A DNA stretch of 64,000 nucleotides from Hydractinia symbiolongicarpus (Eukaryota; Cnidaria; Hydrozoa; Anthoathecata; Hydractiniidae). Shown here one piece after another: positions 58,638-64,000 of the stretch. The position numbers and the translations under genes were made by a program. How positions within the stretch are numbered: the stretch's first letter is position 1; each line of letters begins with the position of its first letter. The notes below the pieces were generated by a model, which was given only the letters and a program-made list of their open reading frames with translations, was not told the origin of the DNA and did not search any database. Where the stretch lies: the NCBI RefSeq assembly GCF_029227915.1, contig NC_079875.1, forward strand, positions 11,469,001 to 11,533,000, read 5' to 3'.

Positions 58638-58762
58638 ATAATAACTGTTTATTTCGGGCAATACCTTTGAATATTGACCTCTGTCACGTATTGCCCTCGC
58701 AACCTCCGGCAATACTTTGACGTCAGTATTCTTCGGTATTACCCTCATAAACAGTCATCATA
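58638..58762. mobile_element. Palindromic foldback element (MITE-like)
   Basis: The outer arms ATAACTGTTTATTTCGGGCA and the complement of ...ACCCTCATAAACAGTCAT pair over about 25 bp. An inner GGGCAATAC/GTATTGCCC pair continues the fold. There is no coding capacity. The words GCGGGCAATACC and TATTGCCCGC link it to the repeat at 58200. Confidence 0.65.
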
Positions 58763-58769
58763 GGGTCAA

Positions 58770-60530
58770 TACTAAAGCTTTATTAGGCTTTCAACTTGGC
58801 ATTCAATGTCGCATTACACAGTCACTTGTGGTTTAATCAGGCGTTTTTACATCGTGTTCTCGGCTTTATTTTCTTTACTAATAACCGTGTTCTGTCTGTC
58901 TGTTTAAAAGGGTTGCGCGGAAGCTTTATTTTAAAATCTTCGCAGTGACCGATTTTCACTGATTCTGTTTTGCCGCTCGCACGTAGTATGTAGAGCAATC
59001 ATGAATTCTGAATAACTAATTCAAATTTCGGACTACGTTGACGAAGGTCATTTTGATTTGGAAGTGATGCGATAGTTGAAATTTGTAAGTCGTTTTCTGA
59101 CCTTTTTATTTTTGTAACATTCGTTATCTATAATATATTAAGATAAATATATTGTTACATTCAATCAAAACAATTTTAGGATTTTTGGCTACAAACATGA
59201 ATATTGTGGGGGCATCCTTAAACCAGCTATTGGTAGCTAGCTAGCCTTATTTATTATACTATTTTTTTGATGTTTTTAATCGGTTTGGTATAAGAGTTTT
59301 TTTTCCTAGCTAACATTATTTCACTTTTGTTCTGGGTTTGTGCATATTTACACTTTGCTACATATCACTAGAAAATAAAAGCAGCCAAATGACGTTAGAT
59401 AGCTACACCTTTGTAATATAAACCATATGAGAAATGTACGTGCTACGTAAAAACGAAATGCGATATATATACAGTCAAATATCGGCATATATCGTAGCTT
59501 GTGAATTTATCCACAGGGTACCGACTTGTTTTAAATATGCTGCGATACAATGTGTTAGATATAGCAATGGAAGCGCAAAGATACAAGTACTTGGTCTTTC
59601 ACATCATGTCTAGGTTTTTGTTCTGTTTTTGGTTTTTGGAAGTAATTGAGCTCTGCGAGCTTTGTTAAATTGTGAAACACGTTTTCTACGCAAAGTAAAC
59701 CAAGGAACCGAAAAATTTCTACAGGAAAAAGACCAGTAACTAAAATGGATAAAAACCTGACTGTTCTTGACTGTCTTGAATGAGTAAGTTTTGCTTGCAA
59801 CTTGCGGAAGTACTTTTACATTCTTTTTTAATTTCTAATTGTAAGATAATATGACTGTTTCTCTTTGAAAAATTTTCTTCTTCTTTTTTTGATATTTTCA
59901 AATGATTTTTCATTTGATTTAACCATCGTTGGCATTTTCATCATAAATAAGCTTATAATGGGTTATAATGGATTAAAACAACTAAGTTTCTGACATAACC
60001 ATTTAATTTTTGAACAGCTTTCTAAGGTCCCAAGCCTAAATAATGTCTAAACATAGTAACACTTTACAAGAATCAGTTATTTAAAGACAAATAGAGATGG
60101 TGTATCAATAAACAAGACACGGTCAGGACGATTTGCAGTTTTCTAAGGCAAACGTCAGTTTGCTGAATTTGCCGGGCTCCGCAGTCCCCCCTATGTTGTT
60201 TTGATTGTATGTTCATTCGCCTATTTGTTTTTTTCTTATACATGATGCTCTAACAAAACGTTTTTGATCTTTTGATTTTAAATGTGTATAGCCGTATATT
60301 AAACTTTTATTTATATTTTATGTTAATAAATAATGATTTGCTATCGTTAATATTATTAACATTATTTATCCAGTTTTGCGTCCTCATTTCCTATTGGTAC
60401 TGGTATAAATTTGGTACCTATTTGAGTCACAAAAGTCGTGCTAGCACAGGAATCGCTCAACTAGACAACCGCCTGAAATATCAATTCTATTTTCATACTG
60501 AACGTTAAACAGGAAGAATCGATTCACACT
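58770..60530. other. Gene-free stretch
   Basis: AT-rich. The 81-codon minus-strand frame at 59555-59800 has varied codons but no borders or domain that I recognise. Confidence 0.35.
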
Positions 60531-60534
60531 TTTA

Positions 60535-60632
60535 TGGTCTCTGGCATGACTCAACGGCGGCTTGAACCCAAAACCTTCTGCGCTGGAAGCGAAAGCTCTA
60601 CCGAAAGTCTACCAGTCCGATATCTCATTGGA
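60535..60632 (-). repeat. tRNA-like sequence, degenerate (SINE head or pseudo-tRNA)
   Basis: The minus strand has GGACTGGTAGAC...GGTAGAGC (A-box-like), a CGCTTCCAGCG anticodon-arm-like segment and a B box GGGTTCAAGCC. Stems do not close well enough for a functional tRNA. Confidence 0.5.
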
Positions 60633-61099
60633 CTCACAGGCGTTTCTTTCATAACTGAGTGGACTGCAAAAAGTTGAATCATCTTGAAGACTCAGAATTG
60701 GATGGGTAAAAAAATGCTTGATTTTATATGGAAAAAGGTTGCTTTCTAAGGAAAGATACTTTTTACGTTTTTACTTATGACAAGAACTCCTTCGTCTAAT
60801 GTTTCAGCTATTTTAAAAAAAAGATTTGTTTTACAACTCATAACCTGTTTTTTTATTGTGTATATCACAGACGATTAAAAAAGTTATAAAAAAAATTCAC
60901 TTTTTTAAAGTTTAACAAGTAGCTTTTGCTACGTGTAGAATATTTTTGACAATATGTAAATTTTTTAACGAGACTTTATGAGAATTCGAGGACATTGTTC
61001 TTGATGTGAACATCATTTTGAGTATTTAAAAAAAGTCTGTCCGAAACCACTTTGCTATAAACGCTGTCATTTTCTGATCGAACCAAACATCGCAATTTG

Positions 61100-61755
61100 T
61101 GGTTATAATAGCACATCATTAAGTATAACATTTTGTATACCGTGAAAGAAAATGCCCTCAGTCGTGTTCACCTGTTTGATACATTTTCGGACAATACAAA
61201 TTTTTAAGTTGTTAATACTTAAATGTTGTGAAAAAGTCTCTAAAAATTTAGGTGACCCGATATCCTCGGAATGGATAAATTCTAATGAACATGTTATGGC
61301 CATATAAACTTCTTCATTTGAAGAAACATTTTGCAGATTCTACCAAAAACTTTGTAGCAAAAACCTGTTTCACTAAGTAAAATTATATTTTATATCACTC
61401 AAATAGATTTTTATAGATCATTTCATGGCATAATTTCTCTTTGTCCATTGACTACAACTTCAAAACAATTTGAATGCTGCAGCTGACGTATACAGTAAAA
61501 TTCTTATCGATTGGTTTAAAATATTTTGTAGGAGTGCAACTGGTGATGTTGTGGATATTTGCTTTTGGTATGGAAGTCACAAATTTACACCTTGATCGAT
61601 TCACATTGTACTGATTGAAAACAATGTCCTCTACAAAAGTGAGGGATTGATGTATTAGACAAGTTTTCAGCCCACATGGTTGTCTAGGTTCAATTATGAG
61701 AGTTCGATTTACTAAAAACCTTTTGCAGCAATCTGGCATTACCAATATAAACTAC
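61100..61755 (-). CDS. Candidate exons of a Cys-rich secreted or membrane glycoprotein
   Basis: Two minus-strand segments look coding. The first (about 61754-61452) follows a TAG acceptor and includes PCGLKTCLIHQSLTFVEDIV, RCKFVTSIP, NITSCTPTKYFKPIDKNFTV and CSIQIVLKL, with several Cys and four sequons. The second (about 61348-61155) follows TTTGGTAG and includes VYMAITCSLEFIHSED, ending KCIKQ before GTGAAC. The two share a pattern (TVYVSCSIQ and VYMAITCSLE), as in repeated beta-sandwich domains. I do not recognise the family. Exon borders are weak and there is no start exon in view, so this may be a gene fragment. Confidence 0.38.
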
Positions 61756-61759
61756 CGAA

Positions 61760-62640
61760 CTCATTCTGATTAAATCAGTGCAATAAAACCAACTACTTTC
61801 ATTTATTATTTCTGTTCTGTTTAATACATTGAGTTGGCACTCAAAAAACTTCCGGCAGAAATACAACTAACAGTTGTATTGACACCAGAAACTTAACCAC
61901 ACGAAAGTTAAAAGAATGAAGAAATACCACAGTCTAATTATTTTAATTCGTTTATGTCATACAAATCGTGAAGGAAGACATGGCATTTGAAAACTGCAAG
62001 TATAATTTACAGGTAGCGAAATGGGGGTTAATATTATTTCTAATTAGTGAGTTGCATAAAAGACAATTGAAATGGTAAAAAAATAAACCTTAGCTCAAAA
62101 AAAGTAACAGAAACTTAAAGAATGAGAAGATTTGAGCCAAAGAACGTTTAGGGTCATAATGGAATTTCCTTCCTATTTTCAAAACCCGAGAAAGGTTTTA
62201 TTCCATAATTATTCAAATTATTCTAAAAATTTAGACCAACAGAAAATGAAAGCCGAGAAAAGTTTGGCTGATTTATTTGCAGAAGTTTATTTATAATAGC
62301 GTACAAGTCAAGAGTTATAACCACGCAACAACATCAAGATACGCAACTTTGTACACATCTTTGAAGTTCATATGGTCTATATAAAATGTATATTCCATTT
62401 AAAAAAGCTATTTTAAAAACAGATACAGTGTTCTTGTGAAAACTGAAAGCAAAAATGATGGAGATTGTATTGCAGAACTTTTGACGTCGAAATAATAAAT
62501 TGATGGACATTAACGTAAAAATTAGGTGCTCGTCAATAGCAATCCAATTAGTTTCATATTATTATCGTCCCAATTAAAAAATAATCAGATCCATTCACTA
62601 TTGCACTTTAATATCTCTGGAAAAATATTCCGCTTTTACT
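61760..62640. other. Intergenic stretch upstream of the NIDO gene
   Basis: AT-rich, no supported exon. Confidence 0.35.
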
Positions 62641-62643
62641 AGC

Positions 62644-62650
62644 TATATAA
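62644..62650 (+). promoter_or_regulatory. TATA box of the NIDO-domain gene
   Basis: TATATAA, 66 bases before the start codon, leaving room for a short leader. Unlike the paracaspase and receptor genes, there is no splice acceptor next to the ATG. Confidence 0.6.
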
Positions 62651-62715
62651 ACCACTGACATCTATAACCATCTTAATCGGCTGCAAACCGAAGAGGCAGT
62701 AAAGAAAAATTCACC

Positions 62716-64000
62716 ATGGCGGATTTTTCAATCAAGTTTTTACTTTTATCAGCAGTATTTTTGACAGTGTCGACTCTTCCAGTTTCCGATTTCTTTCCAT
62801 TTGGAGCAGGTGATATCGTAATAATTGATAAAGAAAATAACACGCAAAAAGTTCCAAATGATGACGGCGTTTATCAAATTACAACACTTCACATTCCATT
62901 TTTTAACAGAACTGAGAACACCGATGTTCAGGTAAGAGGGCTAACTAATTATGTAATGAGTTTTTGGTCCTTTAACCCACTTTTGAAAGTAGGTTGGATG
63001 TAAGAAGGTGGAATATTAATTAATATTTAGGTATCGATACTTCAATGGCAATTAATTTGTTTTTCTAAAGAGAATATAAACAAAATAAGACGAAGTTTAA
63101 GTATCAGCTTTGTAGACAAAAAAATCTGCTGCTTGCCATTACCCCCTTTTTTCTTTTCACTTTCAACATATCTAACTCCTGCATAATATACACCTTACAA
63201 CGTTCTTATTTAGATCTCCACAAACGGCTATGTTGCATTTGGAAAAACAGTGTTTAATCGATGGACGTCACAGGATTTTCCTCTCAACGGTGTTGCCATG
63301 ATTGCGCCATTTTGGAATGACCTCGATTTTATAGATAGGGCTGGAAAGTTATACTATCAGGTACATAAAACAGGATCAGCTCTGGAGAAAGCTTCACGAG
63401 AAATCTTACAAAGAAGAGGGACAGCGTTTCAACCACATTTCGTGCTTGTTGTTACATGGTTCAAAACAAATATTTATAGTAACAGACGAGTAAGTTCATT
63501 TACGTTTATTTTACTTTCATATTATTATTTAGTTAGGAACTACCATCAAACACAATTTTAACGTGGATTCCTGGAATACCATCTAAAGATTTAGTCGAAT
63601 ATCCCACCCCTTTGAATATTTGCCCCTTCTCTCCCCCTTTCATAGAACAAAAGTCTATAGTAGGATGAAAGAGGCAACAAGGGGCTTGATTAAGTTTGGT
63701 ATCGGCAAAATGCTCAAAAAAGACTAGAATAAGTGAGAAGTTTCGTGAGAATCTAAGAAGTCTAATTGCGCATGTTACCTTTTGCTTGCAATAAATAATA
63801 GGTTCAATTTTTATAGTTTACTATAAATAATCACTTGAATATTCTCCCTCTTCCCTTGAATATGATTAATATTTCATTTAGCTTTGTTTTATTGCAATAT
63901 ATTTGTTAGACTGTTTATGTTCTATTTACTTTCTTCAAGGCAAAAGTGACTTTCCAACTTGCATTGGCATGTGACGCAACAGAAACCTATGCATTCTTTC
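62716..64000 (+). CDS. NIDO-domain secreted or membrane protein, 5' part (runs off the window)
   Basis: Exons 62716-62931, 63214-63489 and 63940 onward, all phase 0 with AG/GT borders. The start has a strong context (CACCATGG). Residues 1-20 are a signal peptide (FLLLSAVFLTVSTLP). From about residue 73 the sequence is a NIDO domain as in nidogen, mucin-4, tectorin-alpha and SNED1: STNGYVAFG, then FPLNGVAMIAPFWNDLDF, a gap, VLVVTWFK, and in exon 3 VTFQLALACDATETYAFF. These are extracellular matrix or cell-surface proteins that usually carry further EGF, sushi, AMOP or vWD domains downstream, beyond this window. Which of these follow cannot be told. Confidence 0.88.

Overview
The window is AT-rich animal nuclear DNA with short, intron-split genes, long introns and dense transposon debris. 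A complete MALT1-type paracaspase gene, a Rit/Ric-type small GTPase and the start of a NIDO-domain secreted protein show it is metazoan. The repeat landscape, the AT content and 3' splice acceptors lying a few bases upstream of start codons (as expected where spliced-leader trans-splicing occurs) fit a cnidarian, most likely a hydrozoan. That placement is inference; I cannot name the species.

Layout. 0-12.4 kb is a transposon graveyard: an inverted pair of tRNA-derived SINEs flanking an internally deleted PIF/Harbinger element, a dead Copia element interrupted by a 1.08-kb TIR element with a TTA target duplication, a decayed multi-exon gene on the minus strand, a pogo-like transposase relic, and a 5'-truncated LINE with a nearly open reverse transcriptase. 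15.5-25.0 kb is the MALT1 gene: I could join 14 exons into one 717-codon frame with the order death-like domain, Ig, Ig, paracaspase with His/Cys dyad, Ig. 25.9-26.7 kb is a 42-bp satellite with higher-order structure. 32.0-33.6 and 37.0-38.3 kb carry a roughly 0.95-kb repeat containing an exon-like open segment. 34.75-35.80 kb is an intronless gene for a type I membrane protein with polyQ and tyrosine signalling motifs. 43.7-45.8 kb is a three-exon Rit-like GTPase. 46-62 kb is gene-poor with a Tigger-type relic, palindromic foldback repeats and a few weak small-gene candidates. 62.7 kb to the end is the 5' part of a NIDO-domain gene that runs off the window.

The three well-supported complete genes (paracaspase, tyrosine-motif receptor, Rit-like GTPase) all lie on the plus strand and all look like signalling components. 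In vertebrates MALT1 acts downstream of ITAM-bearing receptors, so the neighbouring receptor with paired YxxI motifs is worth testing, but proximity alone is not evidence that they work together.
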